DNA from: ZC4RG30 sp965652645 | GTDB lineage: Bacteria > Pseudomonadota > Gammaproteobacteria > Steroidobacterales > Steroidobacteraceae | DNA: 57,042 nt | Assembly (NCBI GenBank): GCA_965652645.1 | Contig: CBFGXE010000016.1 | Coordinates: 1 to 57,042, forward strand | Reading direction: 5' to 3' | Shown here: positions 1 to 7,437 of the stretch, in pieces | Position numbering within the stretch: the first letter of the stretch is position 1 | Layout of the letters: each line of letters begins with the position of its first letter | Made by a program: the position numbers and the translations under genes | The notes under the pieces: generated by a model | Told to the model about the DNA's origin: nothing | Seen by the model: the letters and a program-made list of their open reading frames with translations, nothing else | The model's database searches: none

Positions 1-253
1 CGTGTCGAGCCTCGACCGGCTCGACAGCATCGTGCCGGCGGTGCAGGAGCTGGGTCGGCGCCACGCGGGATATGGCGTGCAGCAGGGCCACTACACCACG
101 GTGGCCAGCGCGCTGCTCTGGACGCTCGAGAAAGGCCTGGGAGATGCCTTTACCCCGGCGGTGAAGGAGGCCTGGACCCGGACCTACATGGTGCTTGCTG
201 GCGCCATGCAGTCCGCTGCCGCGACCTCCGAGCCCGCGACTGCGACGGCCTGA
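1..253 (+). CDS. Globin-family protein, C-terminal fragment
   Basis: Only the last 83 or so residues lie in the window; the gene enters from the left edge and ends at TGA 251-253. The stretch LGRRHAGYGV, then HYTTVASALLWTLEKGLGDAFTP and an AW-x4-Y helix, matches the distal helices (F-H) of single-domain bacterial globins and the globin domain of flavohemoglobins. No reductase domain follows, so this is a single-domain globin or hemin-receptor-type protein that would bind heme and handle O2 or NO in the cytoplasm. The proximal histidine should lie in the HAGYGV or nearby segment, but the missing N-terminus prevents a firm assignment. The C-terminal tail is Ala/Thr rich and uninformative. Confidence 0.75.
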   Translation, partial: VSSLDRLDSIVPAVQELGRRHAGYGVQQGHYTTVASALLWTLEKGLGDAFTPAVKEAWTRTYMVLAGAMQSAAATSEPATATA

Positions 254-284
254 GCTTGCGCCGCCGGGGCCGCCGTGAGGCGGC

Positions 285-893
285 TTACGGCGGCAGGCCT
301 TCTTCCTTGCGCGCCTGCTGCACGGAGGGGCGGGAACGGCAGCGCTCGTAGTAGGCGGTGAGCTTCGGCAGGCTGGAGATGTCGATGCCGAGACGCTCCC
401 GCCAGCTCAGCACCACGTACAGGTAGGCATCGGCCACGGTGAAGTCCTCCCCGGTAAGGAAGGGCTTGCCGCCCAGCTTCTCCTCCACGAATCCGAGGCG
501 GGCGAAGGCCATCTCGCGCGCCTGCTTCTTCGACTCCTCGGGCGTCGTGGGGCGGAAGAGCGCCCCGACGGTCTTGTGGATTTCGGAGCTGATGTATCCC
601 AGCCATTCGAGCACGCGGAAGAACTCCGGCGTGCCGATCTTCGGCGCGAGCCTGCCCTTCGGGTCCAGCGTCGAGATGTAGCTCAGCACGGCCACGTTCT
701 CGGTGAGCACCGAGCCGTCGTCCAGCACCAGCGCCGGTACGTAACCCTTGGGGTTGATGCTGTTGTAGTCCTTGCCGTCGGCCGTCTTCTTGGTGCCGCG
801 CTCCACCGCATAGGCCTCGAACTTCTGCCCGGCTTCGAGCAGCGATATGTAGGAAGCCAGCGAACAGGCGCCCGTGAGGTAGTACAGCTTCAT
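285..893 (-). CDS. Glutathione S-transferase, beta class-like
   Basis: A 202-residue cytoplasmic protein with the two-domain GST layout. The N-terminal thioredoxin-like domain begins MKLYYLTGACS, with Cys10 at the position used by beta-class enzymes. The segment NPKGYVPAL carries the cis-proline, followed by LTENVAVLSYI with the glutathione-binding Glu/Asn. The helical C-terminal domain runs from about residue 85 and contains FTVADAYLYVVL, the N-capping box region. I chose ATG 891-893 because the homology starts there; the upstream extension is arginine-rich noise. It converges on the globin and diverges from the respiratory operon starting at 1071, so no operon partner is evident. Substrate unknown; conjugation or peroxidase activity toward electrophiles is the family default. 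Confidence 0.88.
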   Translation of the reverse strand: MKLYYLTGACSLASYISLLEAGQKFEAYAVERGTKKTADGKDYNSINPKGYVPALVLDDGSVLTENVAVLSYISTLDPKGRLAPKIGTPEFFRVLEWLGYISSEIHKTVGALFRPTTPEESKKQAREMAFARLGFVEEKLGGKPFLTGEDFTVADAYLYVVLSWRERLGIDISSLPKLTAYYERCRSRPSVQQARKEEGLPP

Positions 894-930
894 GACGACC
901 ACCCTTTTGCGGGAAGAAGAAGGGATTCTA

Positions 931-961
931 TGCCACCTGCAGCAGCGCCGCCGTGGTGGCA
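931..961. promoter_or_regulatory. Inverted repeat in the GST / cytochrome operon divergent spacer
   Basis: The 177-base spacer 894-1070 separates divergent genes. It holds TGCCACC (931-937) and its exact complement GGTGGCA (955-961), 17 bases apart, centred about 125 bases upstream of the diheme cytochrome start. It could be an operator or a transcript hairpin. The arms are short and GC-rich, so chance is not excluded. No convincing -10/-35 pair was seen for either gene in this spacer. Confidence 0.25.
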
Positions 962-1070
962 CGGTGTCGGCTTGTTCCTACAGCCGCATGCCTCGGCCGC
1001 TGGATGACTGGCATCCGGCAGCCTGCGAAGAATCAGCGATCCGGCCAGTGCCGCCCGCGGAAGGAGTGCC

Positions 1071-1922
1071 GTGTCCCTGCGCCGAAGGCCCCACCTGCTT
1101 TCGCTGTTGCTCGTCGGCGGGCTGTTGCTGGCCGGCGCCGCCGCAGGGGCGGTGGTGCTCTTCTCGGGCGTGGTGACCACGGCGGCGACGGCCCAGCACT
1201 ATCGCATCACGCACCGGCTGCTGGAGATCGGGTTGCGCAGTTCCATCTTCACGCACGCAAGGCACATCGAGGCGCCGCCGCTGGATGATCCGCGCCTGGT
1301 GGCCACCGGCCTGGCCTGTTACCACCGGCACTGCGCGCAATGCCACGGCGCTCCCGGTGTGGCGCCGGGCGCGGCAGCGCTCGGACTGCTGCCGGTTCCC
1401 GGCAGCCTGGCCAATGCCGCGCAGGAATGGCCTGCCGAGTGGATCTTCTATGTGACCAGCAAGGGCGTGCGCATGACCGGCATGCCTGCCTGGGAGGTGC
1501 GGCTTTCCGAGCATAGCCTCTGGTCCACCGTGGCATTCGTGAAGACGCTGCCCGGACTGGATGCGCGCAGCTATGCGCAGGCGGTATCGACCTCCACGGA
1601 GGAGTGCGGGATGCGCCGTGACCTTCCGGCGCTGGCGGGTGTGTCGGCGTCCGGAATGGGTGACCTGCTGCTGCGCCAGTATGGCTGCCATGCCTGCCAC
1701 ATCATCGATGGCGTGGTTGGTCCGCGTACGCATGCCGGCCCTGCGCTCAGTGGATGGCCCCGCCGCGGCTACATCGCCGGCGTATTGCCCAATACGCAGG
1801 AAAACCTCGCGAAGTGGATCAGCGACCCGCGTGGGGTGAGTCCACGGACGCTGATGCCGGACCTGGACGTGCCACCCCTGCATGCCGAAGTGATGGCGGC
1901 ATTCCTGTTCGCGCAGCCATGA
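1071..1922 (+). CDS. Membrane-anchored diheme cytochrome c, first gene of caa3-like oxidase operon
   Basis: A 283-residue protein with an N-terminal hydrophobic helix (about residues 9-32) that should anchor or export it to the periplasm, followed by two c-type heme domains. Heme 1 is bound by C88-A-Q-C91-H92 with a likely Met ligand in RMTGMPAW. Heme 2 is bound by C206-H-A-C209-H210 with a likely Met in TLMPDLD. Start is GTG 1071, preceded by AAGGAG at 1061. Its TGA is shared with the next ATG (ATGA at 1919-1922), so the two are translationally coupled. In this context it probably feeds electrons to the oxidase encoded downstream. Which quinol-cytochrome c partner supplies it is not visible here. 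Function as electron donor is inferred from context. Confidence 0.85.
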   Translation: MSLRRRPHLLSLLLVGGLLLAGAAAGAVVLFSGVVTTAATAQHYRITHRLLEIGLRSSIFTHARHIEAPPLDDPRLVATGLACYHRHCAQCHGAPGVAPGAAALGLLPVPGSLANAAQEWPAEWIFYVTSKGVRMTGMPAWEVRLSEHSLWSTVAFVKTLPGLDARSYAQAVSTSTEECGMRRDLPALAGVSASGMGDLLLRQYGCHACHIIDGVVGPRTHAGPALSGWPRRGYIAGVLPNTQENLAKWISDPRGVSPRTLMPDLDVPPLHAEVMAAFLFAQP

Positions 1923-2281
1923 AGCGCGCCGTGGTCGTGCAACTTGCGGTGCTGCCACTGGCCGGATGTTGGGCCAGCGTGGAGTCGCAGGAAGAGACGG
2001 GCGGGGATGCCCGCCGCGGCCGGATCGCGCTGGAGCAGCATGATTGCGGGGTGTGTCACCGCATTCCCGGCGTGCGCGGCGCACCGGGGAGGGTGGGGCC
2101 CTCCCTCGCGGACCTTGCGCGCCGTCCGCACCTGGCCGGCAAGTTCGCCAGCGGGGAGGAAATGCTGGTCCGCTGGATCATGGATCCTCCCGCGATGGCG
2201 CCGCGCACCGCCATGCCCGCGGTCGGCGTGTCCGAGTCTGATGCGCGTGACATGGCGGCCTACCTGCTGACGCTGCGATGA
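1919..2281 (+). CDS. Small class I cytochrome c lipoprotein
   Basis: A 120-residue protein with a type II signal peptide (MKRAVVVQLAVLPLAGC, lipobox Cys17) and a single heme-binding motif C43-G-V-C46-H47. A Met ligand is likely in RTAMPAVGVS, followed by the typical C-terminal helix DARDMAAYLLTL. It should be a periplasm-facing lipid-anchored monoheme cytochrome c. The longer upstream open frame was discarded: the ATG at 1919 overlaps the previous stop, and the signal peptide begins exactly there. Its own stop overlaps the ATG of the subunit II gene at 2278. It is probably an electron carrier wired to the oxidase, working with the diheme cytochrome before it. Confidence 0.85.
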   Translation: MKRAVVVQLAVLPLAGCWASVESQEETGGDARRGRIALEQHDCGVCHRIPGVRGAPGRVGPSLADLARRPHLAGKFASGEEMLVRWIMDPPAMAPRTAMPAVGVSESDARDMAAYLLTLR

Positions 2282-3294
2282 ATGATGCGGGCATCCAGTC
2301 CACTGCCCACCCGGCGGCCGGCAGCGGCGCAGCGCTGATCCACGAGTTCAGCCTGGTGCTCTACGCGGGCGCCACGCTCATCTTCCTGCTGGTGATGGCA
2401 CTGGTGGCGCTGGCTGTGTTCGGACGGGCGCGGCCGGTGGGCAGGCACCGGTGGATCCTCGGTGGCGGCATCCTGTTCCCGGCCGTCACGCTCACCGCCT
2501 TGCTCACCTATTCGCTTGCGGTAGGTGCGGCGCTTTCTCCGGAGGGCACCGGTGGGCCGCTGCGTTTCGTGCTCAACTGCATCAGCAGCAGCGCGCGTGC
2601 ATTGGGCAGCGTGGTGGGTGTGGAGGCCGCGGCGCCCGTGCGCATCGACATCATCGGGCGCCGCTGGTGGTGGGAGGTGCGCTACCAGGGCCCCGATGGC
2701 AGCAGCCGCTGGGTCACGCTGGCCAACGAGCTGTACCTGCCAGCGGGAAAGCCGGCGCATGTCACGCTGCGCGCCGCTGACGTGATCCACAGCTTCTGGG
2801 TTCCCTCCCTTGCCGGCAAGGTGGACATGATTCCCGGCCGTGCCAACCGCCTGGTCCTGCAGGCAGAGGAGCCGGGAGTGCATCGCGGCCAGTGCGCGGA
2901 GTTCTGCGGCGTGCAGCACGCGCTGATGGCGCTGTACGTGACGGTGGTGCCGCCGGAGCAGTTCGATGCCTGGCTGCGCCGGCAGGAACGGCCGGCGGCG
3001 GTGCCGGAGGATCCCGCGCTGCGCGCGGGCCATGACGCCTTCATGAAGGCCGGCTGCGCCGACTGCCACACCGTGCGCGGCACTGCTGCCAGTGGCGAAC
3101 GCGGCCCCGACCTCACCCATGTGGGAGGGCGGCGTGCGCTGGGCGCCGGGCTGCTGCGCAACCACATCGGCACGATGGCGGGCTGGATCGCGGATGCACA
3201 GGCACTGAAGCCGGGCAACCTGATGCCTCCGACGCGCACGCTGGACGGCGAGGAACTGCGCGCGCTGGCGCAGTGGATGGGCAGCCTGCAATGA
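2278..3294 (+). CDS. coxB: Cytochrome c oxidase subunit II with fused heme-c domain (caa3-type)
   Basis: A 338-residue subunit II. Two transmembrane helices (about residues 24-50 and 60-82) precede a cupredoxin domain with a complete CuA site: H171 in VIHSFWVP, then C206-A-E-F-C210, H214 and M217. The aromatic electron-entry stretch RRWWWEVRY is present. A cytochrome c domain is fused at the C-terminus, with C260-A-D-C263-H264 and M316 in NLMPPT, making the protein caa3-like. CuA shows that it takes electrons from cytochrome c, not quinol. It starts at ATG 2278 inside the previous stop and ends inside the ATG of the exchanger at 3291, so it sits in the middle of a coupled operon. Its partner is the fused subunit I-III at 4306. 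Confidence 0.93.
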   Translation: MNDAGIQSTAHPAAGSGAALIHEFSLVLYAGATLIFLLVMALVALAVFGRARPVGRHRWILGGGILFPAVTLTALLTYSLAVGAALSPEGTGGPLRFVLNCISSSARALGSVVGVEAAAPVRIDIIGRRWWWEVRYQGPDGSSRWVTLANELYLPAGKPAHVTLRAADVIHSFWVPSLAGKVDMIPGRANRLVLQAEEPGVHRGQCAEFCGVQHALMALYVTVVPPEQFDAWLRRQERPAAVPEDPALRAGHDAFMKAGCADCHTVRGTAASGERGPDLTHVGGRRALGAGLLRNHIGTMAGWIADAQALKPGNLMPPTRTLDGEELRALAQWMGSLQ

Positions 3295-4319
3295 ACTTCG
3301 GGGAGTTTCCTCCCTGGATGACAGCGATGGTGTTCATCGCCGCGGCCGCCGCCGTATGGGTCGCCGGTACGCGACTTGCGCGTTACGCCGACGCCATCGC
3401 TGAACACACCGGCATCGGCCGCGCCATCCTCGGCATGATCCTGCTCGGTGGCGTGACGTCCCTGCCGGAACTCGCCGTAGCGGTTACCGCCACCCATGAA
3501 GGGCATCCGGTGCTGTCGATCAACGACGTGCTGGGCAGCGCAGCCATCAACGTGGTGCTGCTGGCGGTGGCCGACGGCTTCATCGGCCGCAGGGCGCTGA
3601 CCTCCACTGTGCCCTCGCCCGCGGTGATGCTGCAGGGTGCGCTGAGCATCGGGCTGCTGGCCATGGTGGCAGCCGCGGTCACCGCAGGTGACCGGCTGTT
3701 CCTTGGCATGGGGATATGGAGCTGGCTGATGCTGGTGGCCTACGTGGCGGGCGTCGCCCTGCTCGCGAACTCCCGCGCGGCAAATCAATGGACCCCGACC
3801 GCCGGGGCTCCGCAACCGGCAAGGGATTCGCAGCCGGAACACGGACAGCCGCTGTCCCGCCTGATCCTGCTCACCTGCGTGGCCGGCGCCGTGATCATCG
3901 TCGCCGGCTTCCTGCTGGCAAGGTCCGGTGCGGCATTGGCGGAGCAGACCGGGCTCGGCACCAGCTTCTTCGGCGCGGTATTCCTCGGACTTTCCACCTC
4001 GCTGCCCGAATTGAGCACCATCCTGGCCGCGGTCAGGTTGCGCCAGTACGAGATGGCCATTTCGGACGCGCTGGGCACCAACCTGTTCAACGTGACCATC
4101 CTGGTGCTGGTCGATGCGCTGGACCCGGGAGAGCCGGTGTTGCAGCAAGCCGGCAGGTTCGCCGCCTTCAGCGCGCTGCTGGCGCTGCTGCTGACCGCGA
4201 CCTTCCTCGTCGGCATGCTGGAGCGGCGCGACCGGACCGTGCTGCGCATGGGCGTGGATTCGGCAGTGGTGCTGGTGGCCTATGTGGCAGGGGTGATGGT
4301 GCTGTATGGCCTCCGCTGA
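3291..4319 (+). CDS. Sodium/calcium exchanger-like (CaCA) membrane protein within the oxidase operon
   Basis: A 342-residue polytopic protein with about ten hydrophobic helices and internal two-fold symmetry. The alpha-1 repeat has GGVTSLPEL (acidic residue E60) followed by SINDVLGSAAINVVLL. The alpha-2 repeat has GLSTSLPEL (E240) followed by AISDALGTNLFNVTIL. These are the hallmark motifs of the Ca2+/cation antiporter (CaCA) superfamily, which exchanges Ca2+ or another cation for Na+ or H+. The start is ATG 3291, overlapping the coxB stop; an in-frame ATG at 3273 is also possible. The last 14 bases overlap the subunit I gene. A cation antiporter stitched between subunits II and I is unexpected and suggests a link between respiration and cation flux. 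The transported ion is unknown. Confidence 0.85.
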   Translation: MNFGEFPPWMTAMVFIAAAAAVWVAGTRLARYADAIAEHTGIGRAILGMILLGGVTSLPELAVAVTATHEGHPVLSINDVLGSAAINVVLLAVADGFIGRRALTSTVPSPAVMLQGALSIGLLAMVAAAVTAGDRLFLGMGIWSWLMLVAYVAGVALLANSRAANQWTPTAGAPQPARDSQPEHGQPLSRLILLTCVAGAVIIVAGFLLARSGAALAEQTGLGTSFFGAVFLGLSTSLPELSTILAAVRLRQYEMAISDALGTNLFNVTILVLVDALDPGEPVLQQAGRFAAFSALLALLLTATFLVGMLERRDRTVLRMGVDSAVVLVAYVAGVMVLYGLR

Positions 4320-6828
4320 TTCCGCGGACCTGCCCAATCCGCTGCCGCGCCCGCCGGACGAGCTGGCGCGTCTGCAGCAGGTCTGGCAGCCGCCCCGCGG
4401 CTGGCGCCTGCTCAGCGCGGTCAACAACACCTACATCGGCATGTTCTACATCGGGGCGGCGCTGCTGTTCCTGGTGCTGGGCGGCATCCTCGCGCTGCTG
4501 ATGCGCACCCAGCTGGCCGTGCCGGAGAACGACTTCCTCGGGCCGGACACCTACAACCAGTTCTTCACCATGCACGGCTCGGTGATGATGTTCCTGTTCG
4601 CCGTGCCGGTGGTGGAAGCCATCGGCATCCTGCTGCTGCCTGCCATGCTCGGTGCGCGCGACCTGCCATTCCCGCGGCTCTCCGCCTATGCATTCTGGGC
4701 CTACCTGGTCGGCGGGCTGGTGTTCTTCGGCACCCTGTTCCTCGACCTGGCGCCGGATGGCGGCTGGTTCATGTATCCGCCCCTCACCGGTTCGGAGTTC
4801 TCCCCCGGCCTGCGCACGGACTTCTGGCTGCTGGGCATCGGGTTCATCGAGATATCCGCCATCGCGGGGGCCATCGAGATCGTGGTGGGCATCCTGCGCA
4901 CGCGGCCGCCGGGCATGACGCTGTCGCGCATGCCGGTGTATGCCTGGGCCATGCTGGTGGTCGGCGCGATGATCATCTTCGCCTTTCCGCCGGTGATCGC
5001 GGCCACCGCGCTGCTGGAGCTGGAACGTGCCTTCGACTGGCCCTTCTTCATCGCCTCGAGGGGCGGGGATCCGGTGCTGTGGCAGCACCTGTTCTGGCTG
5101 TTCGGCCACCCGGACGTGTACATCATCTTCCTGCCCGCCGCGGGACTGGTGTCGATGATCGTGCCCACGATGGCGCAGCGGCCGCTGGTGGGCTACAAGT
5201 GGATCGTGATGGCGCTGCTCGGCACCGGCCTGGTGTCGTTCGCGCTGTGGGTGCACCACATGTTCGCCGTGGGCATGCCGCATCTTTCCGCGGGGCTCTT
5301 TTCCGCGGCGAGCATGACGGTGGCCGTGCCGGCGGGCATACAGGTCTTCTCCTGGATCGCCACCTTGCGCAGCGGCCAGGTGCGGCTGGCCACGCCCACC
5401 TGGTTCCTGCTCGGCTTCTTCGCCGTATTCGTGCTTGGCGGGCTCACCGGTGTGATGCTCGCGGCCGTGCCCTTCGACTGGCAGGCGCATGACAGTTATT
5501 TCGTCGTGGCACACCTGCATTACGTGCTGATCGGCGGCATGCTGTTCCCGGTGATGGCCGCCATCTACTACTGGGCGCCCATGGTGAGCGGCCGACAGCT
5601 TTCCGAGCGCATGGGCAAGTGGGCCTGCGGGCTGATGTTCGGCGGCGTGAACCTCGCCTTCTTTCCCATGCACATCGCCGGCATGCTGGGCATGCCGCGG
5701 CGGGTATGGACCTATGCCGATGGCCTGGGGTGGGACATCTGGAACCTGCTGTCCACCGGCGGGGCCTTTGTGCTGGCGGCGGGCATCGCGCTGGTGCTCA
5801 TCGACCTGCTGCTGCGCCTGCGCCCGGCTGGCAAGGTGGACGTGGATCCCTGGAATGCCGCCACGCTGGAATGGCTGCCGATGGACAACTACGCCGTGCG
5901 CAGCATTCCCCGCATCCAGGGTCGGGATCCGCTGTGGCACAACCCGCGCCTGCGCGAGGAGGTGGAAGCCGGCCAGCACTACATGCCGGGGCTGGTCACG
6001 GGCGGACGGGAAACCATCGTCACCTCGCCGGTGGATGCGAAGCCGCAATACCTGCTGCGGCTGCCCGGACCGAGCTGGCTGCCGGTGATTGCCGGGGTGG
6101 GCACGGCCGGATTTTTCTTCGCGCTCACCGTGAAGCAGATGGTGGCATCTGCCCTGTTTGCCGTCATCGTGCTCGTCTCCGTCCTGCGCTGGCTGTGGCA
6201 GGGCGATCCACCACCTGGCGACAAGCTGCATGATGTGGGCGGCGGGGTGAGGTTGCCCGACTACATGACGGGCAGCCGCTCGCATGCCTGGTGGGCCGTG
6301 GTGGTGCTGATGCTGGTGAATGGCTCGGTGTTCGCCAGCCTTGCGTTCGCCTTCTTCTACCTGTGGACCATCAACACGGGTGGCTGGCCACCCGCCGGAG
6401 TGGCCACGCCTTCGGTCAGCTGGTCGGCTGCCGCCGCAACCCTCTGTGTGGCAAGCGCACTGGCGGGGAAGCTCGCAGGAGGTGCGCTGGATCGCCGGCA
6501 AGGCACGCTGACCGACCTCCTCCAGGTCGCCGGGACATTGGCCCTGTGGGCTGCATTCGTCGCAACCCTGGCTGCCCTGCGCGTTGCGGGCATCACGCCC
6601 GGTGCCCATGGCTACGGCGCCAGCATCCACGCGCTGCTGGGCTGGCAGGGACTTCACGTGCTGCTGGTCAGCCTGATGTGCGGCTACACCATCGTGCGCC
6701 GGCATTGCGGCCTGCTGGACCACCGTCGCCGCGGCATCTTCGACAACACCTGGCTGATGTGGCTGTTCACCGCGGGGCAGGGGCTGCTGCTGCTGGCCAT
6801 CATCAACACACCGCGGCTGGGAGGCTGA
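4306..6828 (+). CDS. Fused cytochrome c oxidase subunit I-III with unusual proton-channel residues
   Basis: An 840-residue heme-copper oxidase. Subunit I occupies roughly residues 30-520. Heme a ligands are H90 (TMHGS) and H405; the heme a3 ligand is H403 (HLH). CuB ligands are H268, H317 and H318, with cross-link tyrosine Y272 (GHPDVY). From H268 to H405 the spacing equals that of Rhodobacter sphaeroides (offset 16). Position 286 is Asp (D270, normally Glu). K-channel positions 359 and 362 are Ala343 and Gln346 instead of Thr and Lys. D-channel Asp132 is kept (D119), but Asn121 and Asn139 are I108 and S126. A subunit III-like domain follows from about residue 655 (SHAWWAVVVLML). It should reduce O2 with electrons from the CuA subunit at 2278; proton handling is probably atypical. 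The start overlaps the exchanger gene by 14 bases. Confidence 0.92.
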   Translation: MASADSADLPNPLPRPPDELARLQQVWQPPRGWRLLSAVNNTYIGMFYIGAALLFLVLGGILALLMRTQLAVPENDFLGPDTYNQFFTMHGSVMMFLFAVPVVEAIGILLLPAMLGARDLPFPRLSAYAFWAYLVGGLVFFGTLFLDLAPDGGWFMYPPLTGSEFSPGLRTDFWLLGIGFIEISAIAGAIEIVVGILRTRPPGMTLSRMPVYAWAMLVVGAMIIFAFPPVIAATALLELERAFDWPFFIASRGGDPVLWQHLFWLFGHPDVYIIFLPAAGLVSMIVPTMAQRPLVGYKWIVMALLGTGLVSFALWVHHMFAVGMPHLSAGLFSAASMTVAVPAGIQVFSWIATLRSGQVRLATPTWFLLGFFAVFVLGGLTGVMLAAVPFDWQAHDSYFVVAHLHYVLIGGMLFPVMAAIYYWAPMVSGRQLSERMGKWACGLMFGGVNLAFFPMHIAGMLGMPRRVWTYADGLGWDIWNLLSTGGAFVLAAGIALVLIDLLLRLRPAGKVDVDPWNAATLEWLPMDNYAVRSIPRIQGRDPLWHNPRLREEVEAGQHYMPGLVTGGRETIVTSPVDAKPQYLLRLPGPSWLPVIAGVGTAGFFFALTVKQMVASALFAVIVLVSVLRWLWQGDPPPGDKLHDVGGGVRLPDYMTGSRSHAWWAVVVLMLVNGSVFASLAFAFFYLWTINTGGWPPAGVATPSVSWSAAAATLCVASALAGKLAGGALDRRQGTLTDLLQVAGTLALWAAFVATLAALRVAGITPGAHGYGASIHALLGWQGLHVLLVSLMCGYTIVRRHCGLLDHRRRGIFDNTWLMWLFTAGQGLLLLAIINTPRLGG

Positions 6829-7251
6829 ATGCAGCGCCGGTTCACCCGCGTGACGTGGCTGGTGATGGCGCCGCTGCTGGCCTGGCTGGCCTGCTTCACC
6901 GGCGTCTATCTGGTCGGTGCGCTCGCCTGTGCCCGTGGCTTCGCCGGGGTGCGATGGGCTGGCGTTGGCATCACCACCCTGCTGACGGCGCTGCTGGTGC
7001 TGGCCGCGGCGGCATTCACGGCATGGAGGATCGCCTCGGCCAGGCGGTTGCTGCGCGGGAGCCCGGAGGAGCAGAAGTTCAGCGCATTCCTCGCATCCAG
7101 CCTGGCCGGGCTGGTGTTGCTCGGGCTGGTACTGGTCTGGCTGCCAGTGCTGGTCGTGCGTCCGCCCTGCACCGGGCAGCCGGCGCTGGAAGTGGCCGCC
7201 GCGGCCCGCGCCGCGACAGGTACAATGCCGGCCTTCCCGGCGGGCCTGTAG
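6829..7251 (+). CDS. Small polytopic membrane protein at the end of the oxidase operon
   Basis: A 140-residue protein with three or four predicted transmembrane helices (about 9-32, 41-66, 85-110) and an Ala-rich tail. It has no Cys motif or conserved signature that I recognise. ATG 6829 follows the TGA of the I-III gene directly (6826-6828), so it is cotranscribed and probably an accessory or assembly membrane protein of the same enzyme; that role is context inference. Its stop codon TAG (7249-7251) lies inside the 5' end of a tRNA gene, a 10-base overlap. Either the last residues are a chance read-through of an upstream region or the gene really shares sequence with the tRNA. Confidence 0.7.
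   Translation: MQRRFTRVTWLVMAPLLAWLACFTGVYLVGALACARGFAGVRWAGVGITTLLTALLVLAAAAFTAWRIASARRLLRGSPEEQKFSAFLASSLAGLVLLGLVLVWLPVLVVRPPCTGQPALEVAAAARAATGTMPAFPAGL
7221..7226 (+). promoter_or_regulatory. Putative -10 box for the tRNA
   Basis: TACAAT at 7221-7226 lies 15 bases before the tRNA 5' end, inside the end of the preceding coding sequence. It matches the sigma-70 -10 consensus at five of six positions. No good -35 hexamer is present 16-18 bases upstream, so the tRNA may rely partly on transcription from the oxidase operon. Confidence 0.35.
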
Positions 7252-7314
7252 CACAGCGGTTAGTGCAGGGGACTCATAATCCCTTGGTCCTTGGTTCGAA
7301 TCCAAGCAGGCCCA
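7242..7314 (+). tRNA. tRNA with CAT anticodon, most likely tRNA-Ile2 (lysidine-modified)
   Basis: A 73-base cloverleaf. The acceptor GGGCCTG (7242-7248) pairs with CAGGCCC (7307-7313), with discriminator A7314. The D stem is GCAC/GTGC; the anticodon stem GGGGA/TCCCT encloses loop CTCATAA with anticodon CAT at 7275-7277; the T arm is CTTGG-TTCGAAT-CCAAG. The anticodon arm plus the following TTGGTC resembles bacterial tRNA-Ile2 (ileX-type) more than elongator Met, so the C34 is probably converted to lysidine to read AUA. Automated tools would label it Met. CCA is not encoded. The 5' end overlaps the stop codon of the upstream open frame. Confidence 0.9.
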
Positions 7315-7372
7315 GATTCCAGCTTCCCGCCCTGCTGCCGGACCCTCCATGGTGGTGTCGAAAATCCCCCTG

Positions 7373-7405
7373 CCCGATCGTCGTGGGATCGGGTGCCCCT
7401 TTTTT
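7373..7405 (+). terminator. Rho-independent terminator after the tRNA
   Basis: CCCGATC (7373-7379) pairs with GATCGGG (7387-7393) around a 7-base loop, and a run of six T follows at 7400-7405 after TGCCCC. It lies 59 bases after the tRNA and 33 bases before the doxX-like start. It probably ends the oxidase operon/tRNA transcript. Confidence 0.6.
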
Positions 7406-7437
7406 GCGGGGGCTGACAAGGCAATCGGAGAACTCCA

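Noticed and set aside
4306..6828. Fused subunit I-III being a nitric oxide reductase
   Set aside because: It keeps all three CuB histidines and the cross-link tyrosine in HPDVY, and its partner carries CuA, as in oxygen reductases; NO reductases usually lose the tyrosine. NO turnover as a side activity remains open.
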